Made by a program: the position numbers and the translations under genes. A model generated the notes under the pieces. The model searched no databases, was not told the DNA's origin, and saw only the letters and a list, made by a program, of their open reading frames with translations. From Nitrosomonas sp. (GTDB lineage Bacteria; Pseudomonadota; Gammaproteobacteria; Burkholderiales; Nitrosomonadaceae), in assembly GCF_021731985.1 (NCBI RefSeq), contig NZ_JAKFWH010000033.1, positions 1 through 62,851 of the forward strand: 62,851 bases of DNA, written 5' to 3'. Shown here in pieces: positions 36,601 through 44,859 of the stretch (position 1 is its first letter; each line of letters starts with the position of its first letter).

Positions 36601-38285
36601 GCTTCCTCGACAATCTGGTGACTCTCTGGTTGCCCGCTTCTGAGCGCTTCAATATAGAAACCCAGACTGCTTAATCCATCTACCAGCAGGATCTGCTCGG
36701 TCTCAACAATTTCATAACCCGGTTTTAACAGTTTCTCGACCAGGTTCAGGCAAAGATGCAGCAAAGTGTGCGCACGTTCCAAATCCAGCATGACCAAAGC
36801 GCCGAAGATTTGCTTGAATAAGCTAGGCAGCATGGACAATTCTGCACTTTTGGCAGGTTCAAAAAAGAATTTATCCAGAATGGTCTCGATTTGCCCCAGA
36901 TTGGTCAGAATTTCCTGTGCAACCTGCGCCAATAATTCCTTTTCCTGTGATTTACTTTCTAACACAGTTAACGCCGGCGCATGCGGCAGCGTACTGACAT
37001 TGCCTGCGGTAATGCCGCGCAGACGGGTGGCAATTACATCGATCTGCTGCGATAAATCCGGCGGTAACTTGTTAAAGTCATCGATAATACTTTCAACCAG
37101 TAACAAAGCAGTCGCCATTTCCATCGCCAGCTCTTCACTGGCATCCTGAGGCTGATCATGCAAAAAAGTAACGGTACTATTAATGGCATCGATTAATTTC
37201 ATTAGCGGCGCGCATTGGGTTTGCTGCGCTTGATGGTTGAGCCAATCCATGTATTCAAGCAACGAGGCCAGACTTTCTTGATGTCCTGCACAAAATTCAC
37301 GCCAGATGTCATTCGCCTCCATCAACGTGCTACGTAGCCTATCCAAAATGGGACGCAAAGTTTCCGACTGTTCAAAAGTCAGCGTATCCTGATCTGCCGA
37401 CAGTCCGGGCCAGGTATAACTGTTCTTGATATCGCTGATGCGCTGACTGGCTGATTCGCTGTGGGCAATGTGGTACAGCAGTTCACGCATTAATGGTGCA
37501 GTACTACCCAGTGTTCCAGCGGCAAGATGGCGTATGGTTTGTTCAATCTTCCCGCACAGGCGGCGCACCGGAAGATCGATTTGATCGCTTTCCAGATACA
37601 ATAAATCCTCGAGAAAACCCGCGGCTGCCCACCAAAATGCGCGCCCTTCAATAGTTCCCGGAAATTCTTCGAGCTGATTGACTGCCACGGCCATTTTCTG
37701 CAAACCGTCTTTATTCGATGGATCACGCAACCACTTAAGCAGTCCGGCCTGATACTCGGCGCCCAATTGTTTGGCTAAGGATTTAGCCGTTAAAGCATCA
37801 ATATGCGTTGATTCCGCCTTTAATGCCGGATTAGCCGTTAACCGCGGAAAAAATAAATCGCTCTCGGGCGCATTTTCAAAACCATACACTTGCATCAACC
37901 CGCGATACGCTGGAAACAGACGTAGCGGATTTTCTTCCACACCTTCAATCAGCTCATTCAGGTAATAAAGCAATGCCTGGGTGGATTGTTTCAGCGCATC
38001 GAAAATCGGCGGACTGGGTTCAATCTTCTTGCTGATGAGCGCTGCAACCAATTGCTCCATCTTTTCAGTGACGATGGTGATGCTCGTCAGATTCAGCATC
38101 TCCAGCAAGCCGTCCAATTGATGAATATAATTCCGGCAATCTCTGATTAGCTTGTCATTGCCAGGATGCTTGCTATAAACATCCAGATTCTGGTCAATCA
38201 AAGCGAATACTTGATAGATTCCGTCCTTGATTCCGATAATCGAGGCAATATTAAGTTTGGGTTGTGCGCTCATTTTTAATACCAT
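33699..38285 (-). CDS. Type IV pilus chemosensory hybrid histidine kinase ChpA/PilL
   Basis: A 1528-aa CheA-type kinase. The amino half is a long helical region. Two clear phosphotransfer (Hpt) motifs follow, FHTLKGSGRM near residue 646 and LHTLKGSARM near 831. Then come a dimerisation helix and a histidine-kinase ATPase (LEHLLRNAIAHGIEEP near 1117, GRGIGLDIVKNEI). A CheW-like domain sits at about 1290-1395 and a receiver domain fills the end, with the phospho-acceptor aspartate in MLIDLEMPKMNG. It controls twitching motility or cAMP-type responses in related pilus systems. It follows pilJ directly (28 bp). Confidence 0.92.
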   Translation of the reverse strand: MVLKMSAQPKLNIASIIGIKDGIYQVFALIDQNLDVYSKHPGNDKLIRDCRNYIHQLDGLLEMLNLTSITIVTEKMEQLVAALISKKIEPSPPIFDALKQSTQALLYYLNELIEGVEENPLRLFPAYRGLMQVYGFENAPESDLFFPRLTANPALKAESTHIDALTAKSLAKQLGAEYQAGLLKWLRDPSNKDGLQKMAVAVNQLEEFPGTIEGRAFWWAAAGFLEDLLYLESDQIDLPVRRLCGKIEQTIRHLAAGTLGSTAPLMRELLYHIAHSESASQRISDIKNSYTWPGLSADQDTLTFEQSETLRPILDRLRSTLMEANDIWREFCAGHQESLASLLEYMDWLNHQAQQTQCAPLMKLIDAINSTVTFLHDQPQDASEELAMEMATALLLVESIIDDFNKLPPDLSQQIDVIATRLRGITAGNVSTLPHAPALTVLESKSQEKELLAQVAQEILTNLGQIETILDKFFFEPAKSAELSMLPSLFKQIFGALVMLDLERAHTLLHLCLNLVEKLLKPGYEIVETEQILLVDGLSSLGFYIEALRSGQPESHQIVEEAIKLFQVASIAASTPLPAQTAASVPTVVAKPDKTAVKAASTSVDLELLAIFLEEADEVLASIASELQKCRIDAADRESLTALQRGFHTLKGSGRMVKLEKMSEVAWRLEQVLSHWLTEKRSVSDPLVRLITRTHQAYGEWCRNLREQGATAVDAGELLLLAKALLTSEKAIEAQVEPAAKANSLVDIDASFEAETEEPAVFPDSSSSGTKTKPVQPVPFAAEAVDQINLELLPVFLEETQGIIPQMGGKLRAWRMLPQDEDIHHALLRLLHTLKGSARMTGALQLGELIHAMESHVEAAFLSRNISDAALDQLESEFDAISGKIEQLQRIEVLPLLENQAAADAVTERIEPIGVMPEKTELLQSKTILRINSELIDRLINDSGEASILRSKIEAQLNNFKQSLQDLTESTHRLHDQLREVEIQAETQMQSHLAQRHESEPAFDPLEFDRFSRFQELTRLMAESVDDIITVQKSLRATQTVAEEAVVQQSVINRQLQQSLLQIRTIPFGNYAERYYRIARQVAEDVGKKANLEIQGAEVEIDRSVLEKINPPLEHLLRNAIAHGIEEPLLRQQAGKPETGQVTIHVRQEGNEVIITLSDDGRGLNLPRIREEAQQLGLMQENEILDDDKVMSLIFIQGLSTTDAITGIAGRGIGLDIVKNEISMLGGRISVQSAPNQGTTFTIYLPLTLSVAQTFMVRAGKQIYAIPAFIVEQNREFDPDTLKTIYQDRQIEFNGKKYLFSHLSHLLSQADHIPEITKHSQVLFLRSGTQYLAVHVDDLIGNTEVVVKNIGSQLAHAPGVEGATITGDGEVILILNPVKLIQRNDVQKVLSTPLAELTAFAKKKPIKAPAIMVVDDSLTVRKVTCRLLEREGCDVLIAKNGKEAIEILQDSIPDVMLIDLEMPKMNGFELIEWVRANPETALIPMIIISSRTAEKHRKIAQDLGVNIFLGKPYKEEELLNHLSELIRK

Positions 38286-38313
38286 CTATTCCATTTTGAA
38301 ATCGAAATCAACA

Positions 38314-40485
38314 TTACACCTTGAAATTGGATACCGATGCTTTCAGCTCAGATGCAAAACCGGTAATCTGTTTGATTGATCCCGTGGTTTTCAACGTCCC
38401 CTCAGTATTCTGCCGGGTAATATGCAGAATCTCTTCCATATTGGCAACCACCTTATGTGCCGCCCGTGTTTGGGTATTGGTGACGTCAAAAATATTGGTT
38501 ACCAGTTGGGCAAGCTGTTTTGAAACTTCTTCTATTTCTTCCAGAGCCCGTCCAGCCGCATCGGAGCGTTTTGCACCTTTTGCCACGCCGAGCGTGCTTC
38601 TCTCCATCGCTGCGATGGCATCTTGTGTGTCACCTTGAATCGTGACGATCAATTCACTGATTTGTTTGCTGGCTTCTGCTGAGCGCTCAGCCAAACGTTG
38701 CACTTCTTGCGCAATCACGGTAAAACCATGTCCGGCTTCACCTGCGGCAGTTGCCTGCAGTGCTGCATTTAAAGCCAGTACATTCGTTTGATCGGTGATA
38801 TCAGTGATCAATGCGACAATTTCACCGATTTCCTGTGAACTTTCTCCCAGGCGTTTGATCCGTTTGGAAGTATCCTGAATATATGCGCGGATTTCATTCA
38901 TTCCGGCAATGGATTCACGCACCGCCGAGGTACCTTTTTCCGCAGTGGACAACGATTGTTTGGCGACTTTTGCGGATTCTGTCGCCATATCGGATATCTT
39001 GCTGATGGATTCCGTCATGCCGATCACTGCCAGGGTGGTTTGTTCAATTTTTGCCGTTTGCTGTTGTGCCGCTGTTAATAATCCCGACGAAACATATTGC
39101 GCCTGATTAGACGATTTAACAACCAGCGCGCTGGCCTGATTGACCTGTTCCACCAGTGTGTGCAATTCTTCAATCGTGCAATTAATGGCATCGGCAATCG
39201 CACCGGTCATATGGTTCGTGATATCCGTGCGGATGGTCAGGTCGCCATCGGCGATTCTTTTCATATCGTCCAAAAGTGTCACGATTGCCTTTTGCGCTTT
39301 CTCAACTTCATTTCTGCTTGCCAAATCTTGATAATGCGCATTCCGGCGTACTGACTGAACAAAAAATATGAGTGCAAGCACTGCGCATGCGCCAAATGTA
39401 TAATTCAGCGCGTTAAATAAAGAGACAATATGCCGATTTTGTTCTTGAATTTCACTACTCAGCGCTCGCGTCATATCCAGCATGGCTGCGCTGTTGTTCG
39501 CAACTTCATCCATAGCCAACTGGGTAGTAAAAGTTACCGGCATTTCTTGTTGAATCACTCGAAGGTGATCTTCAAACCTTCTCAGCAATGAATAAACATG
39601 TGACAACAAATCCTGAATAGTCTCATCCCTGTTTGACGCCGCCCCAAGTCCATTATTCCCTTGACTTAAAATTTGGGTAATCGCTGAAATTTGTGCGTGA
39701 TCCTGAGCAAGCTGCGCGGTGATTTCTGGCATCGAGAATTCGCTGGAAAGAAGCGTTCTAACATTTTTTGCTACGGTACGCGCATGCATTTTTATGGATT
39801 CCATCGTCCGTATTTCTTGCGGCAGGTTGCCGATTTCTGCCATACGGCCGATTAATTCTTCGATGCGTCTGGTCAATTGACTCTGCGTAATCTGGATTGT
39901 TTTGATGCTGCTGTTTAGCTTAATCGAAGATTCTTTATGGTTCAAAATCAGGGCAACCTTTTTAGCCTCAATCTGCCAGTTTTGCTGATAGGCATTCAGG
40001 ATTAATGCGAGCGATTGATCTGCGGCTGGAACGATCTTGTCTTGGTTATAGATCCCGCCCTGAGATAGCAGCGCAATATACTGATTTAGCTGAGCTTGAC
40101 TATCCTGTAACTCGGCAAATGCATTCGCATTACCCATGTGCGCCTGCTGTGCGGCTTTTGACAAACGTAAATGCTGCATCTCCAATTGCGCAACCAATTC
40201 CGGTTGAATCGTATGCTGCCTGGCTTGATTGACGCTGATAGCCAGTGTGATCAACAGCAGCACAGTAAAAACCATCAAGATGCCGCCCATTATCCAGCTA
40301 GTGTTTAAAATGGAAGCACTCTTAGGAATACTTTTCTTTGCCGGTAAGGTAATAACCGGCAGCTTCTTTCCTATGGCAACCATTCTGGTTGTTAAGCCAA
40401 ATTTAGATAAATTATCTTCCATTGTTTTCTCCAGCATTGATACGGGCTTGTCTGGATATTCAGTTTTTTTGATGACAGACGACAC
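38314..40485 (-). CDS. pilJ: Methyl-accepting chemotaxis protein PilJ
   Basis: A 723-aa receptor. One membrane helix near residue 55 (GGILMVFTVLLLITLAISV) and one near 370 (FGACAVLALIFFVQSV) enclose a helical periplasmic sensor. A HAMP-like linker and the cytoplasmic signalling hairpin follow, with the conserved tip DQTNVLALNAALQATAAGEA. It is the receptor of the pilus chemosensory pathway together with the ChpA-like kinase downstream. The pilG, pilH and pilI genes that normally precede pilJ are not upstream here. Confidence 0.93.
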   Translation of the reverse strand: MSSVIKKTEYPDKPVSMLEKTMEDNLSKFGLTTRMVAIGKKLPVITLPAKKSIPKSASILNTSWIMGGILMVFTVLLLITLAISVNQARQHTIQPELVAQLEMQHLRLSKAAQQAHMGNANAFAELQDSQAQLNQYIALLSQGGIYNQDKIVPAADQSLALILNAYQQNWQIEAKKVALILNHKESSIKLNSSIKTIQITQSQLTRRIEELIGRMAEIGNLPQEIRTMESIKMHARTVAKNVRTLLSSEFSMPEITAQLAQDHAQISAITQILSQGNNGLGAASNRDETIQDLLSHVYSLLRRFEDHLRVIQQEMPVTFTTQLAMDEVANNSAAMLDMTRALSSEIQEQNRHIVSLFNALNYTFGACAVLALIFFVQSVRRNAHYQDLASRNEVEKAQKAIVTLLDDMKRIADGDLTIRTDITNHMTGAIADAINCTIEELHTLVEQVNQASALVVKSSNQAQYVSSGLLTAAQQQTAKIEQTTLAVIGMTESISKISDMATESAKVAKQSLSTAEKGTSAVRESIAGMNEIRAYIQDTSKRIKRLGESSQEIGEIVALITDITDQTNVLALNAALQATAAGEAGHGFTVIAQEVQRLAERSAEASKQISELIVTIQGDTQDAIAAMERSTLGVAKGAKRSDAAGRALEEIEEVSKQLAQLVTNIFDVTNTQTRAAHKVVANMEEILHITRQNTEGTLKTTGSIKQITGFASELKASVSNFKV

Positions 40486-40667
40486 CAGACACGATTGTTG
40501 TCAGGTGATAGCTTAATCGCTGAAACGTGGGGTCAAAAACAGGATAAGACCTGTGAAACAAGGTCTTTTAGGAATTTATGAATTTATTGTATTTTATGTC
40601 AGCAAATTCAAGAACAAAGCAATCGCAGGGTAAAGCGAATAGCGACCTACTCGCGACGCTTTAAGTT

Positions 40668-40691
40668 AGAACGGATGTACTCATCCGTTCT
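40668..40691. repeat. Hairpin repeat copy 1 (downstream of PEP-CTERM gene)
   Basis: AGAACGGATG, loop TACT and CATCCGTTCT form a perfect 10-bp stem. It lies about 30 bp after the stop of the HAF-repeat PEP-CTERM gene (minus strand). A nearly identical copy follows the second PEP-CTERM gene at 41919-41942, and the similarity extends into the flank (GTTAGAA on one side, CTTTG and AGCAAATAG on the other). Probable terminator or mRNA-end structure; no T-run follows. Confidence 0.7.
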
Positions 40692-40722
40692 TTGCAAGAA
40701 GCAAATAGAAAACAGTAGCGCC

Positions 40723-41898
40723 TTATCCGTGGCGCTCGCCAGCCATCTTGCGCCGACGAACCATAGCACCCATCAAGCTCAAGCCTGCCAACAACATGGC
40801 GTAAGTCTCTGGCTCGGGAACGGGAGACAGTAAGAAAGCGTGTCCGTCGGTAATACCCAAAAGATTATTGACCGCTGTTCCCACAATCGCACCATGATCA
40901 TTGATGCCAGCCGCTTCCTTCAGCACCCAGCCAGCGCTTGCCAATGCAGGATCGAGAAAACTATTTAAGTCTATCAGGGTAGTACCATCCCAGAACATTG
41001 CATGCTGGGAACCATCAGCCAATTCGCTCCAGCCTACAACTTGTCCAAAGTTGTTGAGAGCAAGTGCCGAGCTATTTGTACCGCCTAGGGTACCCAGATC
41101 GGTCAAGGCAGCGCCATCCCAAAATGTAGCATGCTGAGCGAGATCACCCGTGAGATAACTCCAGCCGGCAATTTGCCCGATTTGGTTTATCGCCAATGCA
41201 TTGCTGTCAATACCGCCGAGGGTACCAAGATCGGTAACCGAACCGTTGTTGATATCCCACAATGTCGCATGGCTGGCGGTATCGCCGGTTGTAAAGCTAT
41301 TACCCACAGCGAGTCCGGCGTTGTTGATTCCCAATGCCTCGCCGGTTTGCCCGCCAAGCGTATCCAATACCGTAGGTGTCGTACTGTTGTCCCAGAGTAG
41401 CGGTTTGTAGGAACTGTTATCAGCAGCCACCGCAGCTCCGATGATTTGCCCGAGATCGTTAATTCCTTGCCCTACGCTCCAGAATTCGTCCTTGCGTCCC
41501 GCTAGGTCATCAAGATCGGTTCGAACGCCCGCGGCGTTCCAGGTTGAAGAAAAAAACCAGAATCCCCGGTCAGCGTAGCCGCCAGTAACCGCTCCTGAAT
41601 CGTTAATGCTCCAGCCGCGACTGTTCATGCCGTAGGTTTCGTTGGTGGTCATGGTGGTACCATGCCAAATCGTAAGAATTTCCCCGTCATCCCTGGTAGA
41701 GGTCCCGCGGCTGTTACCTCCGGTGATTTGTCCAGCGTTATTAATGGCGAGCGCGCTTGACCAGGGCCCGCCTGCGGTGCCAAGATCATGGAAGACATAA
41801 CTGGTCGCATTGGCCTGGCTCGCAGCTAGAAACAGAATACTCGCCACGGCGAAACCAGCAAATTTTACGTTGGAATACTTAATAGTTTTAGATTTCAT
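40723..41898 (-). CDS. PEP-CTERM sorted exported protein with HAF repeats
   Basis: A 391-aa secreted protein. The signal peptide FAVASILFLAASQANA is followed by at least five HAF-type repeats, for example DLGTLGGIDSNALAINQIGQ and DLGTLGGTNSSALALNNFGQ. The carboxyl end has the sorting signal VPEPETYAMLLAGL, a membrane segment and an arginine cluster RRRK. PEP-CTERM proteins are processed by exosortase and often go to the extracellular polysaccharide. It is 83 bp downstream of a second PEP-CTERM gene, and an EpsA-type regulator precedes both. No exosortase is present in the window. Confidence 0.9.
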   Translation of the reverse strand: MKSKTIKYSNVKFAGFAVASILFLAASQANATSYVFHDLGTAGGPWSSALAINNAGQITGGNSRGTSTRDDGEILTIWHGTTMTTNETYGMNSRGWSINDSGAVTGGYADRGFWFFSSTWNAAGVRTDLDDLAGRKDEFWSVGQGINDLGQIIGAAVAADNSSYKPLLWDNSTTPTVLDTLGGQTGEALGINNAGLAVGNSFTTGDTASHATLWDINNGSVTDLGTLGGIDSNALAINQIGQIAGWSYLTGDLAQHATFWDGAALTDLGTLGGTNSSALALNNFGQVVGWSELADGSQHAMFWDGTTLIDLNSFLDPALASAGWVLKEAAGINDHGAIVGTAVNNLLGITDGHAFLLSPVPEPETYAMLLAGLSLMGAMVRRRKMAGERHG

Positions 41899-41918
41899 AT
41901 CTTTCTCTGTATAAAGTT

Positions 41919-41942
41919 AGAATGGATGTACTCATCCGTTCT
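41919..41942. repeat. Hairpin repeat copy 2 (between the two PEP-CTERM genes)
   Basis: AGAATGGATG, loop TACT and CATCCGTTCT give the same stem as at 40668-40691 with one T:G change. It lies 39 bp downstream of the 41982-42788 gene and 20 bp upstream of the start of the next gene, so it would be in the leader of the HAF-repeat gene if both are co-transcribed. Confidence 0.7.
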
Positions 41943-41981
41943 TTGTAATAAATAAGCAAATAGGAAAAGATGGGCAGCAGC

Positions 41982-42788
41982 TTAACCGTTAAGCGGGTCA
42001 GCTTCTTTGCGACGGCGGGCCATCACACCCATCAAACCAAGACCCGCCAGCAACATGGCATAAGTCTCTGGCTCTGGAATCGCAGAAATTACCGTGATGG
42101 TGCCGCTCATACCATAAGTCTTCAGTGCTGCGAATTGGTTGGCATAATCACTTCCACCGACAAAAGCAGTGTAATTACCCGCCATTAGGTGAAAACTTTG
42201 CATAACCATATTGTCAAGCAAGTTGTCCCCCCCGGGAATGACACCTGTGCCATAGTCTTGAAAGCCATCATAAGCGTGACCAATGTAGGTGAAGACGCTT
42301 GGTGCAACTTCATCAAGCGGTGCTTCGTTAGTGATTCGCCAGTCGCTCAATGCTCTGAATGAACCTTCAGTGAAGGCGCCTCCGCTATCTATGTTACGAA
42401 GAGTTGTTGAAGAGGCCGAGTAGTCGTGATCCGCGCCGCCCGGAGTAGTAAACGGATCGTGCACATGCCCCCTATGGAGCGAAAATCCCGGAGTGAGTCC
42501 GTTGCGTCCACCGGACGCAACCGCTTGTTCGAATGAAAGCTGAATTTCGGCGTCATTGGTTAGTGTGAATTGATAGGCGACCACTCTATGCGTATCGCTC
42601 CAATCGTTATCGGTACCGTCGATCCAGCCGTAATTACCCGAAACACTGGCCGTGAGAGTAGCCGTTGCTCCCGGTGTTCCATCAAACGTGCCTAGAGTCT
42701 TCGGAAAGAAGTGGGCCATAGCCGGCGCTGAGGCTAACCCAGCGCCCAAACCGGCAAAAATCAATGCATATTTAAGTGAATGTTTCAT
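41982..42788 (-). CDS. PEP-CTERM sorted exported protein of unknown function
   Basis: A 268-aa exported protein. The signal peptide is near LIFAGLGAGLASAPAMA, and a beta-rich body with FTLTNDAEIQLSFEQAVASG follows. The carboxyl end has the sorting signal IPEPETYAMLLAGLGLMGVM and an RRRK tail. The body has no function I can name; the DVUA0089/FxDxF-like beta pattern is common in extracellular-matrix proteins of this class. It precedes the HAF-repeat PEP-CTERM gene on the same strand, and the tails of the two are very similar. Confidence 0.85.
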   Translation of the reverse strand: MKHSLKYALIFAGLGAGLASAPAMAHFFPKTLGTFDGTPGATATLTASVSGNYGWIDGTDNDWSDTHRVVAYQFTLTNDAEIQLSFEQAVASGGRNGLTPGFSLHRGHVHDPFTTPGGADHDYSASSTTLRNIDSGGAFTEGSFRALSDWRITNEAPLDEVAPSVFTYIGHAYDGFQDYGTGVIPGGDNLLDNMVMQSFHLMAGNYTAFVGGSDYANQFAALKTYGMSGTITVISAIPEPETYAMLLAGLGLMGVMARRRKEADPLNG

Positions 42789-43222
42789 AAGTTTTCTATC
42801 CTTTTATAACCTATGTTTAAGATAAAGCTCACCTTGTTCAGGCAAGATTACGATGATGTACTTAGAATGAATGAATCCCATCCATCAATAGCATGCGTGA
42901 ATCCATCTATTCTTCACAATAGTCCGAAATGACTATTGACAATGAACCCATTCCCGGCTGGGTAAAAGGGATATGCACAGGGTTAAAGTACAACCTATTG
43001 GAATTTAATAAGGCACATCAAACCATGAGTGGATAATCCTAGAATCCATACATGGACAAAGTGGAATATGTGATTAAGGGTGTGCTGAGACCAGGCATAA
43101 TGATATGCAAATGGCTATCCGTTCCAAGAAGCTACAAGTATCCTTTAATTCGCTGCGTTAACGGCTTCACCGAATGGACGAAATCGTCAATCATGGAAGA
43201 ATTCTTTGGAATCTGCTATTTT
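42789..43222 (-). promoter_or_regulatory. 434-bp upstream region of the PEP-CTERM genes
   Basis: There is no coding signal on either strand beyond short shadow frames. A 7-bp inverted repeat AATAGTC...GACTATT lies near 42920-42940 and may be an operator or a small hairpin. The region must hold the promoter for the PEP-CTERM pair, because the upstream gene (EpsA-type regulator) ends at 43223 on the same strand. Confidence 0.4.
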
Positions 43223-44122
43223 TTATCCTTTCAAGCGGTCAACCACGATTTCTAGGCTTGACCGGTAAGCCGACGAAATATTGATTGGATTCGCGCGCAG
43301 CGGGGCGGTAGAAGGTGAAAGCAAGGGCGGATTAGCGATGATCGGGGTTGGACCAACCTTGGCGATGGCTTGTACCCGATTGAAGACATTAAGTTTCTTG
43401 AAAATACTCTGCAAATGGTTTCTTACCGTGCAAGCACTGATTCCAAGAATGGATGCGATTTCAGAATTTGTTTTGCCCATCCTGACCCAGTCCATTATTT
43501 CGGCTTCGCGCCTACTCAATCCATAATTTTTCCTGCTTTGCAGCAAATTTTCCGAGGGGAACATAGTCTGATGCTGACAAGCCCAGGGCTTGATCCGGCG
43601 CAAAGCGTTATCAAGATACGGCAGCAGGCTCTCCATAACACCCAGCGTAGTGTCGTCGAAACTATCCTTCGAATTAAATATGATGTAAAGACAGTCCTGA
43701 CCCATGCGCTCGTCACTGGCTCCGTGTACGAGCAAAGATCGCATGCCGCAGAATATTTCGCCAGTAGTGCAAGGCGGCGTGTAATCATCGGACTGGGAAT
43801 CGTGTGCATCCAGGCTTTGCCGGTAAGGCACTTTGCCCAGCGCAATCCACAAGCTATAAAGCTCCTGTTGCAACGTTAACAATTTTTCCGAATGTAAAAA
43901 TCCGGTTCTGATTCCTGGCAATGCGGAAACAACGTCGTATTCAACCTGGTTCTCGGCAGTACCAATCCAAACCGCGAGCATGATCTTATGCGGTAGATAG
44001 TGTTGCACTTCTCCCTGCAGCCACTTCAACAGATCGCAATGACTGCGAACGGCCATCCCCTCTCGGATGATTCTGAAGTAAAGCTCTAAACTCCCATCAA
44101 ATGTCGAGGGTAAAAAATTCAT
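43223..44122 (-). CDS. epsA: LuxR-family regulator of the EpsA (exosortase/PEP-CTERM associated) type
   Basis: A 299-aa regulator. The amino 200 residues match the EpsA sensor region (ELYFRIIREGMAVRSHCDLL and QHYLPHKIMLAVWIG). The carboxyl region at about 205-265 is a LuxR helix-turn-helix: LSRREAEIMDWVRMGKTNSE, then IASILGISACTVRNHLQSIF. A low-complexity Pro/Ser tail follows. EpsA-type regulators are found with exosortase and exopolysaccharide loci. The two PEP-CTERM genes downstream fit that role, although no polysaccharide genes are in the window. Confidence 0.82.
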   Translation of the reverse strand: MNFLPSTFDGSLELYFRIIREGMAVRSHCDLLKWLQGEVQHYLPHKIMLAVWIGTAENQVEYDVVSALPGIRTGFLHSEKLLTLQQELYSLWIALGKVPYRQSLDAHDSQSDDYTPPCTTGEIFCGMRSLLVHGASDERMGQDCLYIIFNSKDSFDDTTLGVMESLLPYLDNALRRIKPWACQHQTMFPSENLLQSRKNYGLSRREAEIMDWVRMGKTNSEIASILGISACTVRNHLQSIFKKLNVFNRVQAIAKVGPTPIIANPPLLSPSTAPLRANPINISSAYRSSLEIVVDRLKG

Positions 44123-44157
44123 GTAAAGCAGCCTGCCAGTACAGTATTTTTATCAAT

Positions 44158-44310
44158 TCAAAGTCGTCCGAAACAATTGTTTGATGGGCGATTGAGCGCA
44201 ATCGCTCGCAGCACAGCATAGGCCTCTGATATCGGATCAGGATTATCGCTATTCCGGCCGCGAATTAAGACCGAACCAATATTTAGACTGTGTGAAAGAA
44301 AGTTTTCCAT
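44158..44310 (-). CDS. Putative 50-aa protein upstream of the EpsA-type gene
   Basis: ATG 44310 has a clear GGAGA site 8 bp upstream and starts MENFLSHSLNIGSVLIRGRN, ending ALNRPSNNCFGRL. I do not recognise the family. It has no signal peptide in this frame. An alternative start at 44376 would add a hydrophobic segment but has no good ribosome site. It lies 35 bp upstream of the regulator on the same strand, so it may be a co-transcribed leader peptide gene. It may also be chance. Confidence 0.45.
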   Translation of the reverse strand: MENFLSHSLNIGSVLIRGRNSDNPDPISEAYAVLRAIALNRPSNNCFGRL

Positions 44311-44859
44311 ATGCGATCTCCGCTCACAAATGAAATTGCGTGCGCTAATAAGCAAAAAAATGCAGATAATGTTCACGGTAAACCACGAAAAGTGAAGAAG
44401 ACTGGGAACTTATTTACGACTATCCTTTCAATCGCTCCCCGGCATTGTTATGCGAATACATCAATGGCGTCAATGCGGCAAATTGTCACAGACTATCTAT
44501 AGGAATAATGGATTTTGTCCACTTAGCAATGAACCGTTCGCGATCTGGTTACGTAGTTCCGGTGGTATGACGATTAATATTTCGGTAGATGTAGATCGAG
44601 CAGATCCGCGAGGCAGATGGTTGTAACGAATAGTCGAAACATAATTCTAAAAAACGCAATTACTGTTCAAACGGACATTTGATAGCCAAATTCCAGTCAA
44701 TTCTTCCCTGACCGGCTGTTTAACCCATTGAACAAATCCGTTACGAGGTGAATTGTATGATTCTTGTGATGCACGGCAGCATTGCAATTCCATGACATGG
44801 AATAACGCACTTATCAGCTAAAGCCTAATGTAATCCAATCAGCATTAAGTTTGGTTGGA
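44311..44859 (-). other. 549-bp intergenic region between the EpsA-type unit and ilvA
   Basis: I see no gene here on either strand. It contains a perfect odd palindrome ATTCCATGACATGGAAT (44787-44803) and a 9-bp inverted repeat, GTAATCCAA (44830-44838) and TTGGATTAC (44855-44863), that overlaps the ilvA stop and probably forms its terminator. The promoter of the EpsA unit should lie at its left end. Confidence 0.45.

Noticed and set aside
43052..43255. 67-codon plus-strand ORF overlapping the EpsA-type gene end
   Set aside because: Overlaps a solid gene and has no ribosome site or domain.
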